DNA of 64,000 nucleotides from Erythrobacter sp. SCSIO 43205 (GTDB lineage Bacteria; Pseudomonadota; Alphaproteobacteria; Sphingomonadales; Sphingomonadaceae). Positions 17,978 through 28,600 of the stretch are shown piece by piece; the first letter of the stretch is position 1; each line of letters opens with the position of its first letter. The stretch covers positions 1,426,001 through 1,490,000 of the forward strand of contig NZ_CP063202.1 of the NCBI RefSeq assembly GCF_019904235.1. The letters run 5' to 3'. The position numbers and the translations under genes are program-made. The notes below the pieces were generated by a model that was not told the DNA's origin, did no database searches, and was given only the letters and a program-made list of their open reading frames with translations.

Positions 17978-18709
17978 TCAGTTTTGCGCATCAATCGCTT
18001 TGCGGATGAGCTTTCGCACTTCCACCATGTCTAGCAGGGCAGGCATTTTGTTCTGAGACACCGAGCTGAAAATTTTCGCATATTTGCTCTCAATTTCACA
18101 AAATAACTCATTCAAATAATGAGTATTTTGTCCACCAGACCCGCTGGTTGCATGACCTGATAATATCGCGGCGAGCTTGCTCTCAAGCTCGATGCGCTTT
18201 TCGATTTCCAACTTTAAGTCCTGCTCAAGGTCAGCTACCATAAGGCTGCGAATTATGGCTTGTTCATCAAGGGCTTCGTTTTCATTCTTGAGATCAGCTG
18301 TGTCACACTTGCGGCTGACGTGAGATTCAATTCTGGCCTTTAGCACTTCGTAATCGATGGGCTTGGTCACAAAGTCATCCGCCCCTGCGCGTAAGGCCTC
18401 GACAGTGGCCTCGCTCTCCGCCCGGGCCGTCACCATGATTACCGGCAAGCTCTCGGTTTCAGGATTGGATCTGATGTGGTGGAGCACCTCAATCCCATTC
18501 ATTTGAGGCATCATGTAATCAAGCAAGATCATGTCAGGCTTGCTATGCGAAAGCCGTTTCAACGCCTCAGCCCCGCTTCCAACTGAGCTCACGCGATAAG
18601 CCATCATTTCCAAGCGACGGGTCATGACGGCACGATTGGCGTCGATGTCGTCAACGATCAAAACTTCGATCGAGGGCGCTGATTGCGAGATTTCACTCAA
18701 GGCCGTCAT
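17978..18709 (-). CDS. Response regulator with receiver and coiled-coil C-terminus
   Basis: This 243-residue protein has a complete receiver domain at 14-132: acidic pair in VLIVDDIDANR, phospho-acceptor Asp64 in ILLDYMMPQMNG, Thr/Lys in VTKPID. The C-terminal ~100 residues are highly charged, probably a coiled coil, with no recognisable DNA-binding or enzymatic motif. It overlaps the hybrid kinase gene upstream by 4 bases (ATGA) and is presumably its phosphorylation target. Output may be through protein-protein contact. Confidence 0.85.
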   Translation of the reverse strand: MTALSEISQSAPSIEVLIVDDIDANRAVMTRRLEMMAYRVSSVGSGAEALKRLSHSKPDMILLDYMMPQMNGIEVLHHIRSNPETESLPVIMVTARAESEATVEALRAGADDFVTKPIDYEVLKARIESHVSRKCDTADLKNENEALDEQAIIRSLMVADLEQDLKLEIEKRIELESKLAAILSGHATSGSGGQNTHYLNELFCEIESKYAKIFSSVSQNKMPALLDMVEVRKLIRKAIDAQN

Positions 18710-20958
18710 GATTGCTCCTCAAACTCCTCGCCTGATTTCTGGGTGCGATACTCTGCGATGCGGTGAGCGAGTTTGCGCGGGCTTAGACCATTTTTGGCGA
18801 GGATTTTGGCGACGTTCTGGTCAATTTGGGCTTCTTCTTGTGCGTCCAATGCGCAGCCGGTTACGACAAATGTCACCGGGCGAAGTTCGGGCTCCATTGC
18901 TGTGATCGCGTTGATGAGATCAAAGCCGCTTCCCCCGCTCATATTGAGGTCGGTAATTAGAATGTCGTACCGGCTTTCGTGCAGCCGCTTGGTCCCTTGC
19001 AAGCCGTTTGCGACAACCTCGACTGTGTATCCCATCTGTTCAAGGCCGCGCCGGTAAAGCTCGGCGGTTGGCTCGTGATCTTCAGCAAGCAGAATACGGC
19101 CTGACCGCCTCCCTGAATAGAGCTGCAAAACCTCGCTCACTTGCCCGGGACTTACAGGTTTTGTCAGGTGATCGCTTGCACCGGCTTGCATTGATTTGTT
19201 TTCGTCATCGTTGACCGAAATGACGACGACCGGAATATTCTCAATCGCCGGGTCGCATCGCGCTTCTTCGAGTACATCCCAGCCATCCACCTTTGGCATG
19301 GCAAGGTCCAGCAGGACGACGCCGGGTTGATTGGCGCGCATGGCGGCAAGGCCTTTTTCACCATCAGGCGCGGTAATGACCCGATAGCCTGCCTGTTCTG
19401 CGATTCGTACGATAAGCTGACAAGCGCTGGGTTGATCATCAATCACAAGCGCCAATGGCTTGTCGCTGTTGTCTGGAAGCGCGATAGCTTCAACTGTCTC
19501 TTGATTTTGCGCCGTCGCTTTTTGCGCGAGATCATCAAGGATCCGCACCGTAAAGCATGAGCCAACACCCGGCTTTGAATCGAGTGTCACCTTGCCGCCA
19601 AGCAAATCAGCAAACAGCGCGGTGATCGCCAAGCCAAGGCCGGTTCCGCCATATTCGCGTGTGGTCGATTGGTCAGCTTGACTAAAGGGTTTGAACAAAC
19701 GCTCCTGGTCTTTTTCGCTGATGCCAATTCCGGTGTCCGTGACGGTAAACACGAGATGTCTGCCCTCGCGCCGCGCGGCAAGGATGATCTGACCTTGCTC
19801 GGTGAATTTGCAGGCGTTTGACCCCAGGTTGAGCAATATCTGGCGCAGCTTGCTGGAGTCGGTGCTCGCTTTTCCAAGATCATCGGCCAGCGACAAGATG
19901 ATCTCGCTTTGGCTGCGCTGCGCCATGGGAACGAGCATTTTTTCAACATCGCGCACTATGCGGGCCACTTCGAATTCATGAACGTCCACATCCATGCGTC
20001 CTGCCTCGATTTTGGATAGATCAAGGATGCCATTGATAAGCTCAAGCAATTGCTGCGCGGAGGTGTGTACCCAGCGAACATCCTCAAGCGAGCGCTTCAT
20101 TCCTGCAAGAGTGAGTTCGTCGCGCAAGACTTCCGAATAGCCGAGAATGGCATTGAGCGGCGTGCGCAGTTCGTGGCTCATATTGGCGAGGAATTGCGAT
20201 TTGGCGAGGTTAGCCGATTCAGCCGCATCTCGCGCCTCACGAAGATCGTTGGCTTTGTCGCGCAGCTCGACATTGCCCGCTTCGATTTTGGCCAGCATAT
20301 CGTTGAAGCTGGTCGAAATCATTGCAAAATCCGGGTCGTGTTCGGTCGGCAGGCGCATGGTATAGTCGCCTGAATTGCGAAGCTCTTGCATCGCTTGAAC
20401 GAGCCTGTCGATGGGACTGAAGACCATCGCTCTGAGTGATCGGGCGATGATGAGTGAAAGCACCATGCACGCCGAAAACAACAGCACGATCGTGCCAAGT
20501 GTCTGCTGCACAATATCGAGAAGCGAGCGGTTGGTGACCACCATTTCAAGCAGTCCGAGCGAGACGCCATCAACAAGAATGCTAACGGCAATAACCTCGC
20601 CTTTTGCCGTATCGCTTGGCGCGCGATTACCCGGATTCTTGATGAATTCAGCGTATGTTGCGCCCTCCCGATCAATGACGTGAACGGACTGAATATCCTC
20701 AATTTCCCGGACCGACATCAATGTCTCGCGCGTGACTTCGCGATCATCAAAAAGAATTGCGGGGGCAACATTTTCGGCAAGCAGTTTTGCGATCTGGCGA
20801 TGGCGTTGTTCTGACAGATCCGCTTCTGTGTGGTATTGAATGGCGAACAGACCGAGGCAGGCGAGCAAAAGCGCGAGCGCTGCTGACGAAGTCGTCATGG
20901 CTGCAAGCTTGGTGCGGAACCGCATCCGCCCGAAAAAGCCGCTTTCCTTGAAGAGCAT
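18706..20958 (-). CDS. Hybrid sensor histidine kinase with CHASE8-like periplasmic domain and two receivers
   Basis: The protein has 750 residues. TM1 at about 17-40 is followed by a periplasmic domain of about 110 residues with the CHASE8-like run APAILFDDREVTRETL, TM2 at about 150-172, HAMP, HisKA with SHELRTPLNAILGYSEV (His262), HATPase with N381 and the GGTGLGLAIT box, and two receivers with Asp551 and Asp670. CHASE8 is the sensor of YfiN-type diguanylate cyclases, which are held inactive by YfiR; the gene just upstream is YfiR-like and overlaps this start as TAATG. It therefore probably senses an envelope signal through that protein and passes phosphate to the downstream regulator. Confidence 0.88.
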   Translation of the reverse strand: MLFKESGFFGRMRFRTKLAAMTTSSAALALLLACLGLFAIQYHTEADLSEQRHRQIAKLLAENVAPAILFDDREVTRETLMSVREIEDIQSVHVIDREGATYAEFIKNPGNRAPSDTAKGEVIAVSILVDGVSLGLLEMVVTNRSLLDIVQQTLGTIVLLFSACMVLSLIIARSLRAMVFSPIDRLVQAMQELRNSGDYTMRLPTEHDPDFAMISTSFNDMLAKIEAGNVELRDKANDLREARDAAESANLAKSQFLANMSHELRTPLNAILGYSEVLRDELTLAGMKRSLEDVRWVHTSAQQLLELINGILDLSKIEAGRMDVDVHEFEVARIVRDVEKMLVPMAQRSQSEIILSLADDLGKASTDSSKLRQILLNLGSNACKFTEQGQIILAARREGRHLVFTVTDTGIGISEKDQERLFKPFSQADQSTTREYGGTGLGLAITALFADLLGGKVTLDSKPGVGSCFTVRILDDLAQKATAQNQETVEAIALPDNSDKPLALVIDDQPSACQLIVRIAEQAGYRVITAPDGEKGLAAMRANQPGVVLLDLAMPKVDGWDVLEEARCDPAIENIPVVVISVNDDENKSMQAGASDHLTKPVSPGQVSEVLQLYSGRRSGRILLAEDHEPTAELYRRGLEQMGYTVEVVANGLQGTKRLHESRYDILITDLNMSGGSGFDLINAITAMEPELRPVTFVVTGCALDAQEEAQIDQNVAKILAKNGLSPRKLAHRIAEYRTQKSGEEFEEQS

Positions 20959-21482
20959 TACCGCCGTACCCGCGCGGCAAGGCGGACCAGTCTCGAACTG
21001 ATGCGCAAGCCATTGTCGCTCGCCTGTCCCAGATTGATCTCGAAGCGGACCTGTCCCCCGGTTTCGACCAGTCCAACCGAGCCGTTTGCATCGATAAAAT
21101 CGGGACCGTCTCCCATGACAAGACGGCCTTGGTTTTGCGCAGAACGGATTGTGTTGGGATTGCTGCGGGCAAGATAGGCAACCTCACATCCAGAGAATGA
21201 TCCGTTAGAAATCATTCTCGTGCGGATCGGTCGGTTTCCAACCCGCTGATTAGTGAGCGCGCGCAGTTGAGGTGATGCTTCGACCCCTGATTCTATGCAG
21301 AGATCCAGCGTCGATTTCGTATTTCCCGGAAAATCGACGAAGCGCAAAATGTTGAGCACAATTGCCGCTTTGAGTTCGCTGCTGCTGCGTGACTGAGCCT
21401 GCGCGGGTGAGGGCAGGGTGCAAATCAACAGCGCCAGCACGGCAGCTAATTGAGGCAAGCGGCGAGAGGTGAGCGAACGCAT
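20958..21482 (-). CDS. YfiR-like (DUF4154) periplasmic protein
   Basis: This 174-residue protein starts at the ATG at 21482, eight bases after AGGGGG; TTG at 21500 and ATG at 21488 are alternatives. A signal peptide ends near PSPAQAQ. The mature part has the DUF4154 pattern SSELKAAIVLNILRFVDFP, DLCIES, SGCEVAYL, RLVMGDG and VRFEINLG, with two cysteines that could form the family disulfide. In Pseudomonas, YfiR represses the diguanylate cyclase YfiN in the periplasm. Here the adjacent CHASE8 protein is a histidine kinase, so the same repressor logic may control phosphorylation. The gene is coupled on both sides (overlap with TonB receptor and kinase). Confidence 0.85.
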   Translation of the reverse strand: MRSLTSRRLPQLAAVLALLICTLPSPAQAQSRSSSELKAAIVLNILRFVDFPGNTKSTLDLCIESGVEASPQLRALTNQRVGNRPIRTRMISNGSFSGCEVAYLARSNPNTIRSAQNQGRLVMGDGPDFIDANGSVGLVETGGQVRFEINLGQASDNGLRISSRLVRLAARVRR

Positions 21483-21496
21483 GACCATTGCCCCCT

Positions 21497-23683
21497 TCAA
21501 AACCGATACCGCAGTTCGGCTGAAACCGAACGAGACACATACGAAGGCAATGTCGGGAGCTGCGAGAGCGGAAACTCGATACGACTGGGTTCAAACAGGC
21601 CTTCACCGATTACGGCAAATTCGGCCCCGTTTCCAAGGTCATAGGCAAGGCGAACGTCGCCCGACAAATAAGAACCAGCCGCACCACCCCCGATTTCATC
21701 GGTATACCGAAGCTGAGCGGTCAGTTGTAGATCGGATGCAATTTGAACATCGTTCGATAAAGCGGCCTGATGACGCGGTGAATTTTCTGGCGGAAGAACA
21801 AGATTGAACGGTGCATTGATCAGCGGGTCTTGCGCCACGTCAAAATTAAAGTGGGAATAGCTCGCCTTAATCGTCCACCACGGAGTAATCTCACCAGTTA
21901 GTAGCGCCTCAATCCCCCAAGTCTTGAGCCGGCCACGGGCTTGAATTTGGGTGTCCAACTCCACTGCCAATGGGAAGGGAACCGGTGGCGCAAACAAGAG
22001 CTGCGAACCAACTGGCGTAGGCGAAGCCACGCGCCTGTAGCGATTGTAATAACCCGCCAGATCAATATTCCAGTCTTGCGCCACATCAAGCCGAAGCCCT
22101 GCCTCGAATGCAGTCACACTCTCGCTTCGAAGGTCGGGATTAGGCGTCAGGACAGGGAATATCGGAAGAGGCGAAGGGTTTTGCGGCGTATTTCCGGGAA
22201 TGAAAAAGACTTCAAATTGCGCGGTGCGCTCAAACCGCGATGGCGTGCGCGCTGCTCGTGAAACACTCGCCCATGCGGCAAGGTCGCTGCTTGGCCGATA
22301 GAAGATCCTCGCGCTTGGCTGAAATTCGGTGCCAGTGAAATTGTTGTGCTCTAACTTGGCCCCTACGCTTAATCGCAGGCGATTAGGTATAAGCGCAATA
22401 TCATCCTGGATATAGCCGCTTATGATCGTGTCCGCTTTATTGTTCTGACCAAAAATTGCGTTGGCGGTGAAGCTTTCGAAATCGTCCGCCACACGCCGTG
22501 CACCTAACCCGATGCTCAGGTCGTGTGTGGAATTGGGCCTCCAATTGATACCCAGATCAATATCGGCGATGGAAGCGGTGTAGTCCGTCAGGCTAAGCTC
22601 GCTTCGTTCGAGGTGCGAATAATAGGCCTGCATCCGCCAATCGAGGTCGTCGCTTTGCCGTCTTGTCCAACGGGCAAGTACATTGACCTGGGTAAAATCA
22701 TCCTCGGTGAGTGATATGTCATAACCGGGCGCAAGCGGGTTTTTGTTAAATAGCGAAATGAGGTTGGCATAGTCTGCATATGCCAGGTCCGCCTGGAGGG
22801 TGATCGCGTCTCGTGCACTCGCTTGCCAGTCAATTCGCGTGCCTGCTTCTGCGCTTTTACCCGCATAAGGAGCAAGGTTATTGCCCTGCTCGTCGAGCAG
22901 CATCTTATCGCGCCGCAGGGTTCCAAACGCACGCATGGTCAAAGTGTCATCGAGGCGAAATCCGTGCGAGACATTGAATTCCTGGCGCCGGGTGCTTGCT
23001 CGCCCGACCACATTGGTTCCAAGGGTGTCAGCTGAGTTGCGCGTGATGATATTGATGACACCATTGACTGCATTTGCCCCCCACAGCGTTGCTCCGGGTC
23101 CGCGGACCACCTCAATGCGTTCGATGTCATAAAGCGGGAGGTTGATCTGGTCCCAGAAGACCCCTGAGAGGCCGGAAAAATACACCGAGCGCCCATCAAT
23201 CATAACCAGCAGCGAGTTGGAGTTCCTGCTGTTGAAACCCCGAATGGAAACCGCGGTCGCGCTGTTGGTGATCTGCCCGACCTCGACACCGGGAACGGTT
23301 CGAAGCAAGTCAACGATGGTGCCCGCTGGTGACTTTCTGATTTCCTCCTGGGTAATGACATAGACGGCCGCTGCTGAGTCTTTTACGCTCTGACGCTTTT
23401 TGGCGACCGACGTCGTCTCAAGCACAAGCAGATCTTCAAGCGGTGCCGACAAAAGGGCTGGATCAATCGCCTCGGTGTTTTCGGCCTCTTGATCCTTTTC
23501 CTGAGCGGGTGAGATCGGCTCTGCCGAAGCCGAAGCCGGAGCGTCGGGCGTTTCCTCGACCACAAGAGAGGGGCCGGCTACTCCACCATCAAACGCAAGG
23601 GCACCGCTGTTCACGCCAACAGCCTGCGCCGCGACGATGCTCAGCGCACTGCAGGTTCGCAAAACAGACATTTGACGGGTCAT
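21497..23683 (-). CDS. TonB-dependent outer-membrane receptor
   Basis: This 728-residue protein has a signal peptide, a Pro/Ala/Glu-rich N-terminal stretch, a plug domain (SAAAVYVITQEEIRKSP, RTVPGVEVGQI, VSIRGFNSRNSNSLLVMIDG, IERIEVVRGPGATLWGANAVNGVINI) and a barrel ending in AELRYRF. It takes up or senses a ligand at the outer membrane with TonB energy. It is the first of four coupled genes with YfiR, kinase and regulator, so it may supply the outer-membrane signal to that pathway. The ligand is not predictable; the plug resembles the colicin I/vitamin B12 receptor group. Confidence 0.9.
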   Translation of the reverse strand: MTRQMSVLRTCSALSIVAAQAVGVNSGALAFDGGVAGPSLVVEETPDAPASASAEPISPAQEKDQEAENTEAIDPALLSAPLEDLLVLETTSVAKKRQSVKDSAAAVYVITQEEIRKSPAGTIVDLLRTVPGVEVGQITNSATAVSIRGFNSRNSNSLLVMIDGRSVYFSGLSGVFWDQINLPLYDIERIEVVRGPGATLWGANAVNGVINIITRNSADTLGTNVVGRASTRRQEFNVSHGFRLDDTLTMRAFGTLRRDKMLLDEQGNNLAPYAGKSAEAGTRIDWQASARDAITLQADLAYADYANLISLFNKNPLAPGYDISLTEDDFTQVNVLARWTRRQSDDLDWRMQAYYSHLERSELSLTDYTASIADIDLGINWRPNSTHDLSIGLGARRVADDFESFTANAIFGQNNKADTIISGYIQDDIALIPNRLRLSVGAKLEHNNFTGTEFQPSARIFYRPSSDLAAWASVSRAARTPSRFERTAQFEVFFIPGNTPQNPSPLPIFPVLTPNPDLRSESVTAFEAGLRLDVAQDWNIDLAGYYNRYRRVASPTPVGSQLLFAPPVPFPLAVELDTQIQARGRLKTWGIEALLTGEITPWWTIKASYSHFNFDVAQDPLINAPFNLVLPPENSPRHQAALSNDVQIASDLQLTAQLRYTDEIGGGAAGSYLSGDVRLAYDLGNGAEFAVIGEGLFEPSRIEFPLSQLPTLPSYVSRSVSAELRYRF

Positions 23684-23722
23684 CGGCTTCTCTCGAACGA
23701 ATTCGGCGGCCGCTGAGGATCA

Positions 23723-25432
23723 TTAGGGAACGGCCACCGGTTGCGTGCGCTGCCCGGATGCTCGCTTGGCGTTCGGGCTCATCAGCGCTTTTGCCTCGAT
23801 AAGGCCGACGAGTTGCTCGAAGGTGATAGGCTTGCTGAGTAAGAATCCTTGCCCCAGATCCGCTCCCATGGCGCTGACCATTGCCAGTTGCTCATCTGTC
23901 TCAACGCCTTCGACAACCGAATGAAATCCAAGGCTGTTGGACAAATTGATGATGCTTTGCATCAACACATAGGCAGAAGGCTTTTTGTCCATCGCAACAA
24001 GAAGCGACCGATCAATTTTCAAACGCGACAACGGCAGTTCGGTGAGCCGCGCAAGATTGGAGTAGCCCACACCAAAATCGTCAATTGCCAGAGTGACGCC
24101 AATGTCGTGCAGTTTGTTGAGATTTTGCACCGTCAAAGCCGGTTCGCGCATGGCTGCGTCTTCAGTCACTTCGATCTGCAAAAGCTCAGGAGGGCAATTG
24201 CTGCGCTGGAGATGGCTTTTGATGAGAGAGATATATTCAAGACTGGCCAATTGTTGCGGGGCAACATTGGCCGCGATCATCAAGGGTAGTCCGCGCCGAT
24301 GAAGCTCGCTTGCGTAAGCGATGATCTTTGCCAAACCCCATTCATTAAACGAGCCCATCAGATGTGTGCGCTCCAGTACATTGAAGAACTGAGCGGGGCG
24401 CAAGACCATTCCGTCCGGATGTTTCCATCGCACCAGCGCTTCGGCAGACACCATTTCCGATGTGCGCAGATCAAAGATGGGCTGAAAGACGAATTCAAGC
24501 TGTTCTTGCGTGATTGCGGTATGCAATTCGGTTTCAAGCTTTGCGATTTTCTGCGTCTCAAGATCAAGCTGCTCGTCATAGAAAACGTAGTCGAGCGAGG
24601 AACTCTGCTTGGCTGCGTACATGGCGGAATCCGCAGCTTTGATAAGTGCATCAAACGTAGTCCCGTGGTCAGGGGCGCGTGCTATCCCGATGCTCGCAGT
24701 GAGTGCGACCAAGCGATTTCCGTGAGTGATGTCCCTTGCAAGGACTTTCAAAAAGCGCCTCACCCCACGCTCGATAAGCGCCTGTTCGATATCAGCGTCG
24801 ATGAACACCACAAACTCGTCCCCACCAAAGCGTGACAGATAAGCGCTCTGATTGGCCTCGTTGGCAGAACCTTGAGAGATCATATGGGCGGATAGTTGCA
24901 GGCGGCGCGCGCAAACCTTCAGCACCTTGTCGCCGCAATCGTGCCCGTTGAGATCGTTGATTTCCTTAAATCCATTAAGGTCAACGAACATGAGCCAGCG
25001 CGACGTGCCTTCCGGGCTTGCGAGAAGGCATCGTTCAACCTCCTGGCGAAAAGACGCCCTGTTCAGAAGGCCTGTGAGCGGGTCCCTACAAGCTGATTCC
25101 TTAAGGCGAATGATCTCGTCCATCTGTGACTGATCATCAGCCGCGCGGCTTTGTGTGCTCGGCTCATTGGTGGCCTGGGTTGATCTCTCGGTATCGCGCG
25201 TTTGTGGGTCAAAGCCGTCCACTGACGGCGTGTTCGCGGCTTTTTCCTCGCGTGAGGCGACAAGATGAAGACACACAGCCCCCATGACAAAACCAAGGCT
25301 TGCAAAACCGATTGTCGGATAGCCAAATGCAAAGGCGCAAAGGAGTGCAAGCCCGATACAGGCAATCGTTGCCAACGTACCAAGTCGCAAAGCCTTCGCT
25401 TGGCCTTCGGTGTAGCGCATTGGCCCGATCAT
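23723..25432 (-). CDS. Membrane GGDEF-EAL cyclic-di-GMP enzyme
   Basis: This 569-residue protein has two N-terminal transmembrane segments (about 15-60), a linker, a GGDEF domain with SRFGGDEFVVFI and an EAL domain with AEALVRWKHPDG, NVAPQQL and DDFGVGYSNLARL. Both catalytic signatures look intact. It lies 39 bases upstream of the TonB receptor on the same strand, so it is probably the first gene of the YfiR/kinase operon and links it to cyclic di-GMP. The start could be 25432 or the ATG at 25420; no strong ribosome site separates them. Confidence 0.87.
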   Translation of the reverse strand: MIGPMRYTEGQAKALRLGTLATIACIGLALLCAFAFGYPTIGFASLGFVMGAVCLHLVASREEKAANTPSVDGFDPQTRDTERSTQATNEPSTQSRAADDQSQMDEIIRLKESACRDPLTGLLNRASFRQEVERCLLASPEGTSRWLMFVDLNGFKEINDLNGHDCGDKVLKVCARRLQLSAHMISQGSANEANQSAYLSRFGGDEFVVFIDADIEQALIERGVRRFLKVLARDITHGNRLVALTASIGIARAPDHGTTFDALIKAADSAMYAAKQSSSLDYVFYDEQLDLETQKIAKLETELHTAITQEQLEFVFQPIFDLRTSEMVSAEALVRWKHPDGMVLRPAQFFNVLERTHLMGSFNEWGLAKIIAYASELHRRGLPLMIAANVAPQQLASLEYISLIKSHLQRSNCPPELLQIEVTEDAAMREPALTVQNLNKLHDIGVTLAIDDFGVGYSNLARLTELPLSRLKIDRSLLVAMDKKPSAYVLMQSIINLSNSLGFHSVVEGVETDEQLAMVSAMGADLGQGFLLSKPITFEQLVGLIEAKALMSPNAKRASGQRTQPVAVP

Positions 25433-25487
25433 GCAGACTTATCTGCACGAGGTGTGTAAAAAATCGGGCGGGACGGCGGATCGCAAA

Positions 25488-25500
25488 ACTACGTAGCGAC
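25488..25500. promoter_or_regulatory. Second ACTACGTAG palindromic site
   Basis: ACTACGTAGCGAC lies in the divergent gap (25433-25654) between the GGDEF-EAL gene and the RTX gene. It matches the proB/proC gap sequence at 9528-9540 at 12 of 13 positions. A shared regulator is possible; chance is not excluded. Confidence 0.3.
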
Positions 25501-25654
25501 GGGTTAATGTTTTCTCTGGGGTCGTGCGGTGTTTTTCTTGCAAATCAGTTGGCCGGTTGCGGCCAAACTCTTGCCTTTGATACTGTAAACTTTCATATGG
25601 CAAATGCATAAGATTCTGCCATTTCGCAGATGTTTAGGGTCACAGGGGTAGAGG

Positions 25655-28600
25655 GTGCCAAATACTCAAGAACCGCGCTTCACCGCGTCCGTGGTGGGCG
25701 CGCAATCCAGAAATACGATTAACGGAACCGATGGCGATGACATCATCACCGGCACCAGCGGGGATGATACGATCAATGGCGGGGACGGTGTCGATGAAAT
25801 CAACGGCGGCGATGGCAACGATGTCATCAATGGCGGCGCTGATGGGGATTTCCTGTTCGGTGACTTTGGCGACGATCAATTGTTCGGCGATGGCGGCAAC
25901 GACAGGTTAAGCGGTGGTTTTGGCAATGACGTCCTTGATGGCGGCGATGGCGATGACAGCCTGTTCAGCGACGATGGAAACAATATTTTCCGCGGAGGCG
26001 CGGGTAACGACACGATCTCTGACGGCTTTTTTGGCAATGATCAGATATTCGGCGACGACGGAAATGACCGCATCGCGGTGAACGCGGGCGATGACCTTGT
26101 CGAAGGCGGTGCTGGCGATGATGAAATCAGGCTGCTCCACGATTTCGATGGCGGCAATGTGGTCGTCAATGCTGGTACTGGTAACGACAGTGTCGAAGTG
26201 GCAGGGCAGATCGACGGTTTCTTTGACACGCGCAGCGTCGATATTGACCTTGGTGATGGGGCGGACACGCTCGATATTGCAAATCTTGCCTCAGACGGCT
26301 TCGAAGTCACCCTTGGTGCAGGCGCAGACCGGGTGCGCTTCTTTGATTTCAGCGGTTCGCTGGTCAATCGGTTGAGCGCAGGGCCCGTTCGTATTACCGA
26401 TTTCGAGCTGGGTGATGGCGGCGACTTTCTGCAGATTGCAAACCTGGTAAGCGCGTACAAATCCACCGGCGGCGATACGATTGAATGGGTCGATATTGGC
26501 GCTGATATGGCGCTGCGCTTCAGCAATTCATCCTCTGGCGAGAGTTTCGACGTCGTTATTCTTGAGGGGCTTCAGTTCGTTGATTTGCCCGATGTGAACA
26601 CCGACCTCGGCGGCGCGCAGGAGGCCACCAATTTCATCGGCACCAGAGGCAGTGATGAATTTATCGGCTCTGAATTCAATGACACCTTTACTGATGGCGG
26701 CGGTGGTAACGACACCTTTGTCGGCAGAGGCGGTGATGATCAATTCACTATCCAGCGTTTTGCTGGCGGCGATAACAATGTGAGTGTCGATGGTGGAGCG
26801 GGTAACGATTCCCTCTTTATCGATGCCAGCGTTGGCGGCTTTTTCACCATCGACATGGGCGAAGGCGATGACTTCATCGGCATTTCGCGCAATCCTACCT
26901 TTGCCACCGCGATCACGCTTGGCGCAGGGTCGGACACCATCCGTCAGACAAGCACGGCCACAGCGACTATCCTGGACTTTGAAACAGGCGATGGCGGGGA
27001 CATCATCGACCTGAATATCACGCAGTCGAGTGTCGACAATAATGGCGATCCGTTTGGCACGGGCGAGTTGGTCCTGTTCCAAGACGGTAATAACGTCGTG
27101 TTGCAACGCGTCTCGCAGTTTACAGACGGTACGATCACCACTCTGGCCGTGTTCCAGAACACGCTCGTTGAGAATTTCACCTCGTTCAACTTCGGCGGGA
27201 TTATCGATCCGGCCGCCGGCGGGCAGGGCGATACGTTTGAAGGGACCGAGAACGCAGACACCTACACCGGGACCGCAGGTGCAGACACCATCAACGGCAA
27301 CGGCGGCGATGATACGCTTGATGGTGCCGATGGCAATGACACCATTGATGGCGGCGCAGGCAATGATGCGCTGAAGGGTGGATTTGGCGATGACGTTATT
27401 CGCGGAGGTGACGGCGATGACGTGATCACCGAGGCGTTTGGCACCAATATGATTTACGGTGATGGCGGCAATGATACCATCAACATAAGCGGTTATTTCG
27501 GCAGCTCTTTCTCGCTTGATCCGGACCAGATTTTCGGCGGTGAGGGCAACGATACCGTCAATTTCTTCCGCTCGTCGAGCAATGGGATCGACGTTGATCT
27601 TGGTGCTGGCGAGGACCGGATTGTGTTCAACGACCAACCGCTGTTCAACGAGATTACTCTTGGCGCGGGCTCTGATGTGGTCGACATGAACAGCCTTGGC
27701 CAAAGCACATACAATCCCACGCGGCCTATCGTTATCACCGATTTTCAGACTGGCGATGGTGGTGATCGTCTGGAATGGGAAAGCTGGATACGGCTCCAAA
27801 CAGACAACGTTTCCACGCCCGATTTCAATCCGTTTGCAATCTTGGAAACCTCGCTCACGCAAGTGGGCAATGATGTGCATCTCGAATGGTCATTCGACAC
27901 ATTGAATGGCGCATCGTCACTGGTGATTTTCCAGAACACACAAGTGGGCGATTTCAATGTTTTCAACCTCGAATTCGACCCCAATGCTCCCATCGCGCCC
28001 GGTGATGATTTTACCGGCACCGAAAATGACGATCTGTTCAATGGGACCAACGTCAATGACACTGCTGCTGGTCTTGGCGGCAGCGATAGGCTGAACGGTC
28101 GCGCGGGCGATGACACGCTGGATGGCGGAATTGGTGATGACACCATCAACGGTGATCAAGGCAATGACACGCTGATCGGCGGTGATGGCGACGACACAAT
28201 CCGCGGCGGCACTGGCGCTGACGATATTTCGGGCGGCGATGGCAATGACTTCATCGATGCAGGACTTGGCGACGGGTCGGCTGACATTATTGATGCCGGC
28301 GCGGGCGATGACCAGATCAACTTCTCAGGTTCGAACGATACCTACATTGGCGGCGATGGTATTGATGAGCTTTTCTTCTCCACCTTTAGCGGCGTCTTGA
28401 GCGAAGCGATTGATATCGACTTTACCGATTATCTCGCGACTGGCGTTTTCCTGCTGGGCGGGCAAGCGATCAGCGATATCGAGAACATCCTCTACGCTGG
28501 CGAAACCAGCGCGTTCGATGACCGGGTGATCTGGGGCGAGGCTTACACCTTTGGTCAGGATATGCGCGCAGGGGCCGGCAATGACCTGTTGAGCGGCACT

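Noticed and set aside
26528..27880. 450-codon frame opposite the RTX gene
   Set aside because: It is the mirror of the repetitive, GC-biased RTX codons; the translation is repetitive Ile/Ala/Val without domain and the RTX reading frame is clear.
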